Assembly (NCBI RefSeq): GCF_000004195.4
Contig: NC_030681.2
Location: 142,162,006 to 142,226,005 of the forward strand
Origin: Xenopus tropicalis
Taxonomy: Eukaryota > Chordata > Amphibia > Anura > Pipidae
Direction: 5' to 3'
Length of the DNA: 64,000 bases
Below are positions 24,590-36,900 of this stretch, one piece after another. Below the pieces are notes generated by a model that was given only the letters and a program-made list of their open reading frames with translations, had not been told where the DNA came from and searched no databases. Position numbers and translations under genes: made by a program. Each line of letters begins with the position of its first letter. Within the stretch, counting starts at the first letter, position 1.

Positions 24590-25440
24590 CTTGTTTCCAC
24601 TGACCACTGACCCCCCCCTCTTATCCTTTGCTTCTCTTCCAAAACATTCACTCTTGTGCTGCAATGCTAACCTTATTCCCATTTTGCTTTCTACCACTAT
24701 TAAAGTTGTTTTTACTTTTCTCACCCTTGTTCTCATACCTCCACTCATTTCTGTTTAATCTTCATGCTTTACTGCCTCCTTTCCAATATCTCCAACTGGA
24801 GGTTTTCTGGCTCCTCACAATTCGCCGCATAATACTTCTCCATCATACTACTCCACCCATGCATTTTCTTCTCATATTCTACTACATTAGAACCCCTATT
24901 TTACATTTCCCAGGGGACAGCATCAAAATGGCATCAACTCCAGAAAAAACGTAAAATCTGGCAAAAGAGATGCCATTTGCCTGTATGGGACCATGAAAAA
25001 ATGGTCGGTGTCAATTTCTAGAAAAAATAAAAGTTCTGCTGTACTTCCTTTTTCCTGTTTCTTCTCCCACTATTTTTCTCAGCTTCCTTCCTCTCCGTTT
25101 ATACGGTTGCCCCTTCATTGTCACTGTTCCCCCAACACCTTTCTCTACAGTTTATCCTACCATAGTTCATTTCTTCTCTTTCACACTCTTCCTGTTCTAC
25201 CCCCTTCCACTGCTTTTCCTTCAGCCCATGCCCACTGTCTTCCCTTATTGTTTTACCGCCTTTCTTTCTTATCTTATCCCATTGCTACCCCTATTTCTTG
25301 TTTCATTTCATTATCTAGTTCTTGTTCCACTGACTACCCTGATTCCTGCTTTATGGCCACATATCATAAGTTTTCCCTAAAAGTAAGTCACTTCTGTTCC
25401 CCACCACTGGTTAGCCACCTACTAATAATATAGTTCATCT
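24590..25440. repeat. Pyrimidine-rich strand-biased tract
   Basis: The stretch is overwhelmingly C and T on the plus strand, with recurring CTTC, CCAC and TTCC words but no fixed period. Frames such as 24993-25433 are serine, leucine and proline rich by composition and show no domain. Confidence 0.65.
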
Positions 25441-27618
25441 CTTACCTAATACAAAGTAATGGAAGCAGGATATCAAGGCACATACAGTCTTTTATTATGA
25501 AAGTACAAGATAGTATAGTAGAACAGTGTAGAAAAATATTTTTTTAAGTTACAATAATATTTCTGGAAAATTGAAACAAAAAAAACTGACAGCTTACAAA
25601 ATAACCGATACTTTGTTGTGAAAATGTTCCTTGTTTTTTGTGCATTTTTTGTAAACATTATAACTTACGGCCCAGATTTTCCTACACTGAACAGTAGCCT
25701 GAAGCTTAACTTCAGCAAGGAGCACTCAATTGAAAGAACTGCAGGCAGCCATATTTCACCCACTGGTAAACAAGGCCCAAGGTGGGCACACTGTATGCTT
25801 AGGTACAGACACATATAAAGTATAATTCCTATATGAATGTCCTTATTTCTGCAAATTGTAAGAAACATCAAATAAAAAGATTTACAGAAGACTTGAAAAT
25901 ACTGATTTATCTCTGTACTATAACAGCAAACATAGGCAGTCCAAATCCAACCAATATATAAATTGTCTATGTTAATCTAACTTTAAAAAAAAAAACACAC
26001 TCTATATATTACAAAATATATCAAATATAAATGAAAAACTCTAAAACCTTAATTCAAAGATATTACCCAGTGAAGCCACTAAAACAGATCTGACTGTCCC
26101 CTCCTGTTACCCTGTTTTCTGTGCATATAGTGACTTCTATGGTCCATTATGATAGCCATGGTCCCTTGGCAACTTCTTTCCATTCTCCAAACTGTACCCA
26201 TAAGGCCAATTACAGGTGCCAGCGCTGTCAGGCAGATATCCCTGTTCCCATGCAATATCTGGCTGGCATCAATAGATGCATATTCCAGGGGTAAAGTAAA
26301 ATTGGCATCAAATTTTGTTCCAGGTCTAGTAACTCATAGCAACCAGCTTCATTTCCAGCAGGTGCAATCTGCTGTCAGTAACCAGACCTGGTGCAAACTT
26401 GACCCAAAATATTCTTCTAGCAGCAACTTACAAGTAGCCAAAATTGGCTAACATAGGTGCAATTTATTGGGAAGCAGTGTGGCTAGGCATACAGCCTAAG
26501 CGCTCAATAACAAGGAGCAATGAGGCCACAGTTGCACTACGAGCTTCAAGGGCTTATGGGAGTTACAGCATGTTAGTTTGTCAATCATTTTTCTATTCAT
26601 CTCTATGGTGACTACAAGTGTGTCCAATTTCCATAGCATTTGAAAGAATGCAACTTAAAAATTTGCCATAAAAAGAATAAAAAATAGACTAAAATAACTT
26701 GCAAAAAACATCATCAAGACTGTAGGGAGTGGACAGTTCAGTGAATTAGCTGCCTTCTCTGGGTCTAGGAAAATAGGTTACTAGGCATGGAACAATCCTG
26801 TGCATTGTCTTTTCCCACCTTCCTACCCCTGGTACAGTAGATATAACTACTGTAAATTTGTAGGCATTTCCAAACTGCTGTACAGCATGTAGGTTACACT
26901 ACAATTCCCAGCATGCCACTAACAGGCAAAGGCAGTCACAGTGATTAACACATACCCTGTTTTTATATTTTTTAAGGTTAAGGCACTAAAACCATGGGTA
27001 CATGACTGACGCTCTCCAACCTAATAACCCATAGCAACTACTAGTCTACTGCAGGAAAAACAAGGAAGGCAAGCATACGATTAGTTTCTATGGTTTAAAG
27101 AATCAATGCAAACTACCCTTGTTACTATAAATCCCATAACTTTCTCATGTCCTAAACAGAAGTCTTAAGAGAATATATTAGGGAAAGATGGCAAGTAAAT
27201 ATTAAAATGGTATATTATATAGGGAAACACATCCAGCCGCGAACACTTTAATAGCGCTGTGCACTAAAGCCACCTGAGATAGCTACTATATGATGTTTGG
27301 GTCCTATAGATAAAAGCGGTCTGATTTTTTTTTTTTCATTGTGTTGTTAAGGAAGGGAGGAGGTCATTGTGCAAAGAAGATTAGCAATATAGGTTTGAGC
27401 TCATATCTAGGTATTTTTATGATTGCTTGTGATTCAAACTTCATAGCAATACTGATCCCAATAACCGCAAGTGATATGGCATGAAATAGAGGGTAATATA
27501 ACCTGAAGGCCACTTACAACCACAATAAAATAGCATCAAATGCTATTCAGGGGGGAAATTCCTATATGAGACCTATTATAAGTTGTCACAGCAGAACGAC
27601 CCTCCTAACACCATCACA
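25441..27618. other. Intergenic, 3' of NT5C1B
   Basis: A/T-rich sequence with no named repeat. Candidate NT5C1B polyadenylation hexamers on the reverse strand are ATTAAA at about 27247-27252 and AATAAA at 26463-26468; neither is convincing. Confidence 0.4.
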
Positions 27619-27978
27619 TTACTTCTTGTTACTCTCCTTTGGGGTTGATTTGTTGTACTTCTGGCCAATACCATAAGGTACATGTGCAGCAATGGTACCA
27701 AGGTCCTGGGCTCCCTCTATGTGAAACATCTGGTCATCAAAGAAAAGATGAGGGCGTATCTTCTCCAGAATGGGGCCCTTAGGGGCACCTGCAAGGAAGA
27801 GCGCTTCGTCGACCTCCAAACCCCAACTGCGCAAGGTCTTAAGGGCTCTGGCCCCTGAGCTTGCAGCACTTCTGGCAGTCACCAAGTAGGTTCTGATTGG
27901 GCAGTTCAAACGTGCATCTTTGGCATGGAACTTCCTTTGGAGCTTCCCCAAGGCTTCCAAGAAGCATTTCAAAGGACC
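27619..27978 (-). CDS. nt5c1b: NT5C1B coding exon 6 (terminal)
   Basis: This exon encodes residues 251-369, beginning [12 protein letters not shown] and ending in a lysine-rich tail before TAA at 27619-27621. It contains [15 protein letters not shown] and [13 protein letters not shown], both near-invariant in the NT5C1 family. The acceptor is CCATAG. Confidence 0.95.
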   Translation of the reverse strand, partial: GPLKCFLEALGKLQRKFHAKDARLNCPIRTYLVTARSAASSGARALKTLRSWGLEVDEALFLAGAPKGPILEKIRPHLFFDDQMFHIEGAQDLGTIAAHVPYGIGQKYNKSTPKESNKK

Positions 27979-30900
27979 CTATGGGTAACGGAAGTTATTA
28001 GTTTCAGAGCATTAAGCATCATACAGCCTGTGTGTTATTATGATGAAAATGAACTGAAAGCATCCACAACTGGATTACCTGTTCAGCTACAACTTGACAA
28101 TCTGACCCAAAAGACATAGTTATATATGACATTATACCTGTGCAAGTGGCTTGTTCTCAAACGCCTTCTCGTGTTCAAAAAAGGTGTCCAGGCCGTGCTC
28201 TTTCACAATTTGCTCTGACTCATCAGAAAATAAAACGGCATCGCCATCAAATGCTACTCTTAGCTGTTTCTCTGACAGAACTGTGTCCTTCTTTGCTATA
28301 AACATGGTGGCAGCTGCAATACCTGGATGGAAAAGACACAGGTTAGCAATGTGTTGACTTCCAGTACTGGGAGTGTAACTCGACCAGAATGCACTTAAAT
28401 ATAGCTATAAACCCTGCCATAAAGTGTGGCTGCACTGCTGCTTTATAAGAGAAAAAAGGAGACTTAACTGCTTAATTACACTTCACAATGCAAGCACAAC
28501 AATGCAATTTTGGGCACTATAATTGCCCTGCTTTAAAGTAGCCCAAACAAGTTGCACCAAAGCACTTAAAACCATCCCTACTTAATTTTTGGAATCATTT
28601 TGCAAATGTTTACAGAACGCTCCTCCTGGAACATAATCCAGAATCTGTACAAAAGTACCCAGGACCCGTGCACTTTTTTGGCCTTTTGCCACACGTTGTA
28701 GCACACCAAGAATCTGCTCCTAGAGCTCGAATCAGCGCTCTTCTCTATCTACACACAGAGCCACTGTGGTGACCCAGGCACATGGAGTGGATTTCGCCTC
28801 CAAACTGCACGAGTATGCATTTTGCACTGAAATCTGCTCCGTATGCTTGCTGGCGCAGTGGTTCGAGTATAGGGGTGGATTCTCAGCCTGAGTTTATGTC
28901 CAGGCCAACAATTGACCCATATGGCATTAGCCTAAAGAAGAGACGAGCCGATCCACAGTAGGTCATTAGCAATTTGAGTATCTGTGGGGTGCCATCTCCT
29001 TCAATACTGGGCAATGGGTTCTAGAAGTAAAATACAAACAGGCTCTTACCTTCTGCAATGGCTTCCTGAACCTTTTCTGAATCTGCCGACAGGTACAGGT
29101 TAGTTAAATAGGCCTTAAGGTAGCCAATCGGAGATTTGCCTCCAGTCAGACAGAAACGCTCAATGTTCAGGCCTATATGGAAGAGCAGAAATGTTATTAT
29201 TCGGCAGGAATATGGTTTCTAGCCTAGTCTGGAACTGTGAATTTTAAACACAGCGTTAAAGAGAGAAACAACATAGACTTTTTCTGTTAGGTAAGTACTG
29301 GTTCCTGAAATGCTCAAGCTGTGTCCATCACTTTCACATCTTTCCTATAATAATAAATATTACAGCTCCATTACCCTTCGGTACATTATAGCAAACTCAG
29401 GAAGCAGCGGGCGGGTCCGTAACAATATGCACTCATGGTGTGGGCTGCTTAGGCATGCTAGCCTCTATGGGTCCTACACTTTCCTCTGCAGCTGGTACTG
29501 AATCACAAATTTCCATCATTGTGGGGGAGTACTGGACACTGTAATTTAACAACAGCTGGAGTAACCATGTTCAGTAGTTCTGATATCAAGAGTTACTGAT
29601 AACACCTTACTATATCTCACATACAGAGCTTTATTACACTCTATTTCATAACTGCCACCCCTTCCCATAACGCCATCTTCCATTAATATTCACCCAGTCC
29701 TACAACATCTGCCCCTTTCCTGACACCCTTTTGCATTACTATTGGCACTAACACAATTCTACAGCCCCTTACAAGCATTGATGCAGAACTTTCTCTATGC
29801 TTCTCTGTTCTTATCCTGCTAAGGATAAACTGGGGGTTAAACCAGTCATCTCTAAACACTATGGAATGTTATTCTGGAAGACATGACATAGGTGTCATGA
29901 TAAAAGTCTTCTGCAAGACCACCCTGGGGGCAGAGGCATTTCCTAGTTATGTACCCCCCCCCCCCCCCCCACTCCACCTCTTTGTTTTATCTACTGACCT
30001 TAAACGTTCTGCTGAAATCTCTTCACAGCTGCCTGCAGAGCCGTTTTTATTTTAACTCCACACACATATCCCACTGACAAGCAAGGCTTTTGATCATTAC
30101 TCATGGGCTGAGAAATCTGCACCTAATCCTTCTGTTAGACAACTGTATCTCATAGGGGGCTTTAAATGGGGGCTTGAGCAAAGGAGGTGGGAGAAGGCAG
30201 AAAAGAGCCTGCCTTTCCTGCTTGACAGGTTAAATCTACTGGTGCTGGGACTGGACATTTATGCTGAAAGCTGAAAAATATGTGACTTGTCACCCAGGCT
30301 CTGACACATGCAAATAAACAGAGAAGCTGCCTGGGATGGGTTGGAAGGAGCAAATGCTTCTCCTCACTGTGGTGGCAAATACACACACAGGATATTATTT
30401 ATTTTACTAACCGTAGTGATTGATGCTGTTTATGAGCCGCACTCCAACCTGGGCGTGGTTGTTCGTCATTAGCACGATATCAAACAGCTCCTCGCTGTCA
30501 GGGTAGAGCTCTCGGAGCTGGTTATTAACTTCTTCCACAGCCTAAGGGGGCATCAAAGAAGAAAATAGATATGATTAATAAGCACTATACCGGCAATCCC
30601 ACAGCCCCAGTCCCTTCACAGAGGCTATTATCCCCCCACTGCTACTATAGGCACGATCTCTCCCTACTATACCGGCTATCCCACAGCCACAGTCCCTTCC
30701 CACAGGCTATTATCCCCCCACAGCTACTATAGGCACCATCTCTCCCTACTATACCTGCTATCCCACAGCCACAGTCCCTTCCCAGAGGCTATTATCCCCC
30801 CACTGCTACTATAGGCACCATCTCTCCCTACTATACCTGCTATCCCACAGCCACAGTCCCTTCCCAGAGGCTATTATCCCCCCACTGCTACTATAGGCAC

Positions 30901-33900
30901 CATCTCTCCCTACTATACCAGCTATCCCACAGCCCCAGTCCCTTCCCAGAGGCTATTATCCCCCCACTGCTACTATAGGCACCATCTCTCCCTACTATAC
31001 CTGCTATCCTACAGCCACAGTCCCTTCCCAGAGGCTATTATCCCCCCACTGCTACTATAGGCACCATCTTTCCCTACTATACCGGCTATCCCACAGCCCC
31101 AGTCCCTTCCCAGAGGCTATTATCCCCCCACTGCTACTATAGGCACCATCTCTCCCTACTATACCTGCTATCCCACAGCCACAGTCCCTTCCCAGAGGCT
31201 ATTATCCCCCCCACTGCTACTATAGGCACCATCTCTCCCTACTATACCTGCTATCCCACAGCCACAGTCCCTTCCCAGAGGCTATTATCCCATTGCTGTT
31301 ACAGGCACAATCTCCCGAGTTAGATTCTAGCCTGAGGAATGGAATTTTGGGGAGATTAGTCGTCCCGCGACAAGGGAAATTTGTCGCATAGCGACTAATC
31401 TCCCTGTCTGTCACAGCCCTTATACTGTATGTCAGAATTATCATCACAAACCTAATTGTTTAATATATTTATTACTGTGTAAACAACCCCAGATTTTGAG
31501 ATGATTTAACATTAAAACTATGGATTTTAAAAACAAAACATCAGAATTAGGATAGTAAATTCTATAGAGCAGGGCTCTTGTTAACTCCTGTATCAATAAG
31601 TATTTCTTTATTTACAGAGCTGCAGAATATGGGTGCTTTATAGATACACGTATAATAATACTACAATAATAACGTATTGCATTTCGTAGAAAGCAATAAC
31701 GGCTAGATGTAGACACCTGAATGAGGACTAAATTGAGCTGCTGATGAGGTCTTTTCCCAACAGGTCTGAATAGGTCTTCATTGTGATCTGATGGCCCATG
31801 GGTTAAACCAGTGCTGTCCAACATATATCAAGTAGTGGGCCAATTACTGTAATTCTCATATAGCATGTTTGGTTAAACAATGAAATTAGCCCAATGTGGC
31901 CCAGCACATAGATGGTCAAATCAGCAAATGGTGATGCTGATGATGGTGGTGATGCTGTTTGAAAATGTATGGATGCTGCTTTTGAGCAAATGAAAGAAGT
32001 ATGAGCCACAACTACACCTCACTTCTCTGACATTGAGCCCCACAAATGGATTAATCTTATTTGGCTAAATTATATCATCTTCAACTGTCTAACCCAGAGG
32101 CCAATATGATTATTTTGCTTTGTGGCTTTTCAGGTTCTTCCCCCTTTAGAGGCCATGTTCCAATATCTTGCACTGATGAGATCTAAGGAGATCAAAATAT
32201 TCACATAACATGGCAGCTCTGAAACCAGTGCAGTTAGCAACAGAATTTAATAATTAGCCCTGTAGCATCATCTTATATAACAGGCCAACCTCATTTTCTG
32301 ATTGATAATTTCTGATGACACCTAAGCTCAGTTTTTCAACTGCTGCTCAGAGCCCACTGAGTATGTGCAGTGTCACTGACACTCCTAACAGAATCCAAAA
32401 TGAGGAGCTCCTGTGACAACTGTAAAGACCTATATCATTACTTTTATAGAGAAAAGCAAAACTTTTGGCAAGTACAGTCCGTTTAACATATAAAATATGG
32501 CATTTTTAGCCATATTCATTTTTAGGGTTTAGTTCTCCTTTAACCCTCAGGCACATCACAAGACACCCTGCTGCACCACAGATTTCTAAATATTAATTTC
32601 TAAAAAAGAGACTGCAACTTTAACAGCTCTAAGTGTGATGACCCCACTTCAGTTACTTTGAACTAAAATTCCACATTTATGGGAGTTTTAGTAAACAAAC
32701 CCTGAGTGACAGACAATTGAAACTATTATGTTGTACAGAGCTGCGGAATATGTTGGTGCTCTATAAATAAGCTGTATTAAAAATGTGTGACGAGCAGTTC
32801 CCTCTTTCACTTTTGGGCCAGGATTGCACAGAGACAAAGCTGGTAAAGTAGAAAGGGAATATGATTCTCACGTGTAAATGAAGTGAAATCGGCCCAGAGT
32901 GATGCACAGTTCTGCTCACACAGGCCAGGATCTGGCTGATGCATTCCTGCTATTTGCTATTTTGGTCTCCCCCTCCCCTGTTAAACCAATCTGGCTGGGG
33001 GCAAACACAGTAAATTCTTCTAAAAAAAAAAAAAACAAAAGTCAACAGAGGCCTGAACTGTGAGTGCAGAGAATCCACCAGGGAGCGGCTAGTGACTCCC
33101 CCGTCTGTCCCGGCCCAGAAGCCACAGGAGTTTCCCAGTGACTCACAAAAGTGAAACCACTCAGCTACTTCCATGTGAAAATAAACCCAATTGCTATAAA
33201 TGATCAGTGAAACTTTAGCAAGGCATACATACTAAGATATGCTAACTTTATTAGGCCACCATTTAAGTGCACCAAATATTGACTATATAAATGGTTTTGC
33301 CACGGCCAATGACTAAATCATAATGGAGGCCGAGGGGGGAAAGCCACATCAGTGACAATGCAGACTGATGGAAATTTGTAACTCACCCAACAGATATATG
33401 GTTAATTTTCCGTGAGATATCGGTCAGGGGAGGCCCCGTACAGGCCCTGAACTGAGATTGAAAATAGGTCCTGTCATTTTAAAGGGGAACTCAAGCTTTC
33501 AAACATAAATTGTTAAAGAGCCCCACACAACACTGAAACCCCTAATATACCTATCACTGTAATCTATTCCTTCAATAAGTATGAATAAATATCATTTTTA
33601 TATGCTGAAATCCAGCTGCAAAACAGTTCTCCTCTATCTGCATCATTTAAAATCCTGGCAGGGGAGGAGGAACTAAAACATTGATGTTACAAATTGTAAC
33701 AACTTCTCCACTGCTTACAGCATGCAGCAACTACTTAACCCACGATGCATTGCACTGTGATGTTCCTTTCCTTATTGATATCACGTGTGCAGGGAATTGT
33801 GGGATTGGGAGGATGCAGGCTGAAGGCAGGCTGAGGACAGGCGACTACTGTTACATTTTATTTGAGTCACAAAGTAGTCAGCCAGATCAGCAGGGGAACA

Positions 33901-36900
33901 GGGGGCGGGGCTTAGGGAACTGTTCCAAACCATATTATTACATTTAAAATCACGAAAAGGCTGCATATTTTTTAATTGATGTACATGACAAAGTTGCTTA
34001 AAATTATGTTTACTTTTCAAAAAGCTTCAGTTGTGTTTGGATGGAGTTTCCCTTTAAGTACACTTAGGCCCAAACATCCCCTGGCAGCCCCATGGCATCT
34101 TCCGACAGCCTCTCCGGAATTTGCAAGAATGAACAGATTACCAGTCCGGGCCTATACACATGGCAATTAGAGCGATGGACTAGGCAGTCCTGTTCCCCTG
34201 TCACCACTCAAAATGCAAAGCTCCCTGGTAGTGACAAGCGAACCTCTACGTAAAATGGTTTTTGAGAGAAGCCTGCCTATCACACTAAGGGGCTGATTTA
34301 CTAATCCACGAATCTGAATGAGAAAAATTCGGATTGGAAAACGAAAATTTTGCGACTTTTTTGTATATTTTTGCGATTTTTTTCGTCGCCATTACGACTT
34401 TTTCGTAAATTGTCGCGACTTTCGTTACCGCTACAACTTGCGCAAATTGTCGCGTCTTTTTCATAGCTGCAAAATACCGATCATTACGAAAAAACGCATT
34501 CGGACGCTTTTCGGACGTTCGTGGATTAGTAAATGTGCCCCTAAGTGTTCTGACTGCCGCTGTTTTATACCAGATGACAGCTGTGATTAAGAAGTGCCAA
34601 ACTCAATGGCTCAATATACTATCCCCTTATTTGTTTACATACAGGCAGAGGTATTTTGTGGGTGAATGATTATTTACTGACTGTTAGAACATCATCATTC
34701 TGTAAATGTGTTTTAATTGGTGCCCTAAGGTGCAGATATATTGCAACACATATACTCCTCCCTTTATTTATTGTTATATAAGGTTGGATTTCCCAATCAA
34801 GAAGTAAGGTGTGCAAGGAGAAATGACTCCTTCCCTTCCATCAGAAGAACAATGGCTGCTACACCCAGTTGCAGAAATGGTTATATATCTGCAAATGTTA
34901 AAATGCATCCTCCAATATACATGTAACCCGTGTTACTGCCCCTTTAAAAACATTAATGTAATAAAATGTAATGTGTCACCCACAGCAACCAATCAGTAAA
35001 TAGCATTTAATGGGCATCTGTTTATAAATAAGCACCTCACTGGTTTCCATGGGCAACTTTTATTACTTTAACAGGTTTTTTTAAAGGGTTTGTAGAAAAA
35101 AAATTGTATTGTGGGGTTTAATGAAAGAAATGACATTCAACTTTCCAACAATACATGACAAGAATTTAGTAAGGGATATAAAGTTATGTGTAAATGTAAT
35201 GTCAGTAGCAATTATACAGTATTTTCAATAATGTTTAACTTGTTTAAATGTTGCTTGGAATTACATATTCTTTAATTCAAGTTTTTTTTATCTGCTTTAA
35301 TTCTTTATAACCTTTCCTATTACAGCTAATTATTTTTTTAAACCAGTACAATATGGAATTAGCAAGAAGAGATGACAAGCCGTGTATACAGCATTAATCG
35401 CCCCAAATTGGCTTACCCCACAGTATCTAAGGAAGGGTTTATTATCCATGGAAATTAAATGGAGTGTTTACTTAGGGCACTATAGGAAATGGCATATTTC
35501 AAAGCTTTGTGGATAATGGGTTTCCAGATTATAGATCCCATAACAGAACAACAATCGCAACTTGTAGAAAGGAAGTGACAGTGACATTAGATTATGTAAC
35601 ATGGCCTTAAGAAGATGGTGCAAGCTATGTCCCTGTGCCCCTACCACATCCTATTCAAGTAGGGATAGTTTTTGTAGCAAAAAGAAAATTAAATGAGCAT
35701 CCCCTCTGTCCTACCCAGCAGGAAGCACATTCTCTTATTATCCACAGTTGGACATTTTTATATGTACGGTGTCTGTTAATGTTTCATCACATAATACAGG
35801 AAGTTGGGTGTCCGTGCCCTTTTCACCTGTGTTATAACTGTAACAATGTGAGGAATCTGCCCTGCCCAACTCCCTGCTAAGGGGCATTTGGAGGGAGGGG
35901 TAAGAGAAACTGGGCTGTAAATATATATATAAGGCATTTCCACACAGTCCCTACATGGCAGGAACAATCAAATAGCACAGGTTGATGCTTTTGCCAGTTT
36001 TTTGGGGTTTTTTTTGGATTTGGCTAGAATGCTGTGTAGTCAACAGCCAGAATGCTGAGCAATGAAGCAGGCACCCCGGCCTATAAAATGCAGCAACTTG
36101 GTGCAATGGTTAGTATTGCTACCTTGCACTGTAGGGGGCCCTATGTTAAAGGGGTGGTTCACCTTCAGGATAATCTTCTTAAATTGCTGTGAATATGTTG
36201 GGGCTATATAAAGAAGAAGAAGAACAAACAGAGGCAGAGGCTGCAAGCGTGGGAACTGTCAGCAGGGAACCTGTCAGTCTGTAACTTTTATCTGTCTGAC
36301 TTGGGCTATTGTTTTGGGTGTGCTGGGTTACGGAATGCTAACTTTATCAGACAGTGTGCATTAAATGCGGAAATGCGCATTTCCAAGTCATACTATGTGC
36401 CATAAACACACAACTGGGGATGTTTTGTTATTATACAACACAATGAATGCTCTTGACACTTTGAATTACATATATTGAATGAGCCATTGTAGTACAGCCA
36501 ACTGACACTCCCTTCCCAAATAAAATGGCAGGAGCTACCGGGCTCATGACAGTTTCAGCCAATCCTCCTATAGACACTGATACAGCTGATTTAGGAATAC
36601 AACCCAATTAACTTTTCCAGGGGGGGGGGGCCTGGTTTGATAGATGGACATGTCAATGTACCCCTACAAAGGAGAAGGCAAAGCCTTGTTTTACAGGCAG
36701 GCACCACCATTTACCTTTACAAAGGGGAAGGCAGGCCCAGTTTTCAGGGGCTCAGTCTCATGGTCCTGCTGATATTGCACGTACTTCTCTACTCCCAGCT
36801 GCTCGTATATCTTCCTCTCCTCCACCATATTAAACAGGGTCCTGGAGGAGACGGCAATGGTAATGGCATTCTGCGGCTTGGGCTAAAACATAAAAGAAAT

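Larger units (their letters stand above)
30542..36714 (-). other. NT5C1B intron 2
   Basis: This 6.2 kb intron holds the 82-bp array (30585-31300), a Harbinger-like fragment, a TTAA-flanked MITE (33479-34057) and a TAA-flanked MITE (34289-34541). It also holds short repeat tails around 31590 and 32735, a TIR fragment near 35475-35542 and an 11-G run at 36620-36630. The rest (about 34545-35470 and 35545-36140) shows nothing recognisable. Confidence 0.8.

Noticed and set aside
24993..25433. 146-codon plus-strand frame
   Set aside because: Lies in a pyrimidine-rich tract, which yields serine, phenylalanine, leucine and proline runs by composition.
34318..34590. 90-codon plus-strand frame rich in F, R and D
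   Set aside because: It is inside a TAA-flanked MITE and reads its repeated TTTGCGAC-type words.
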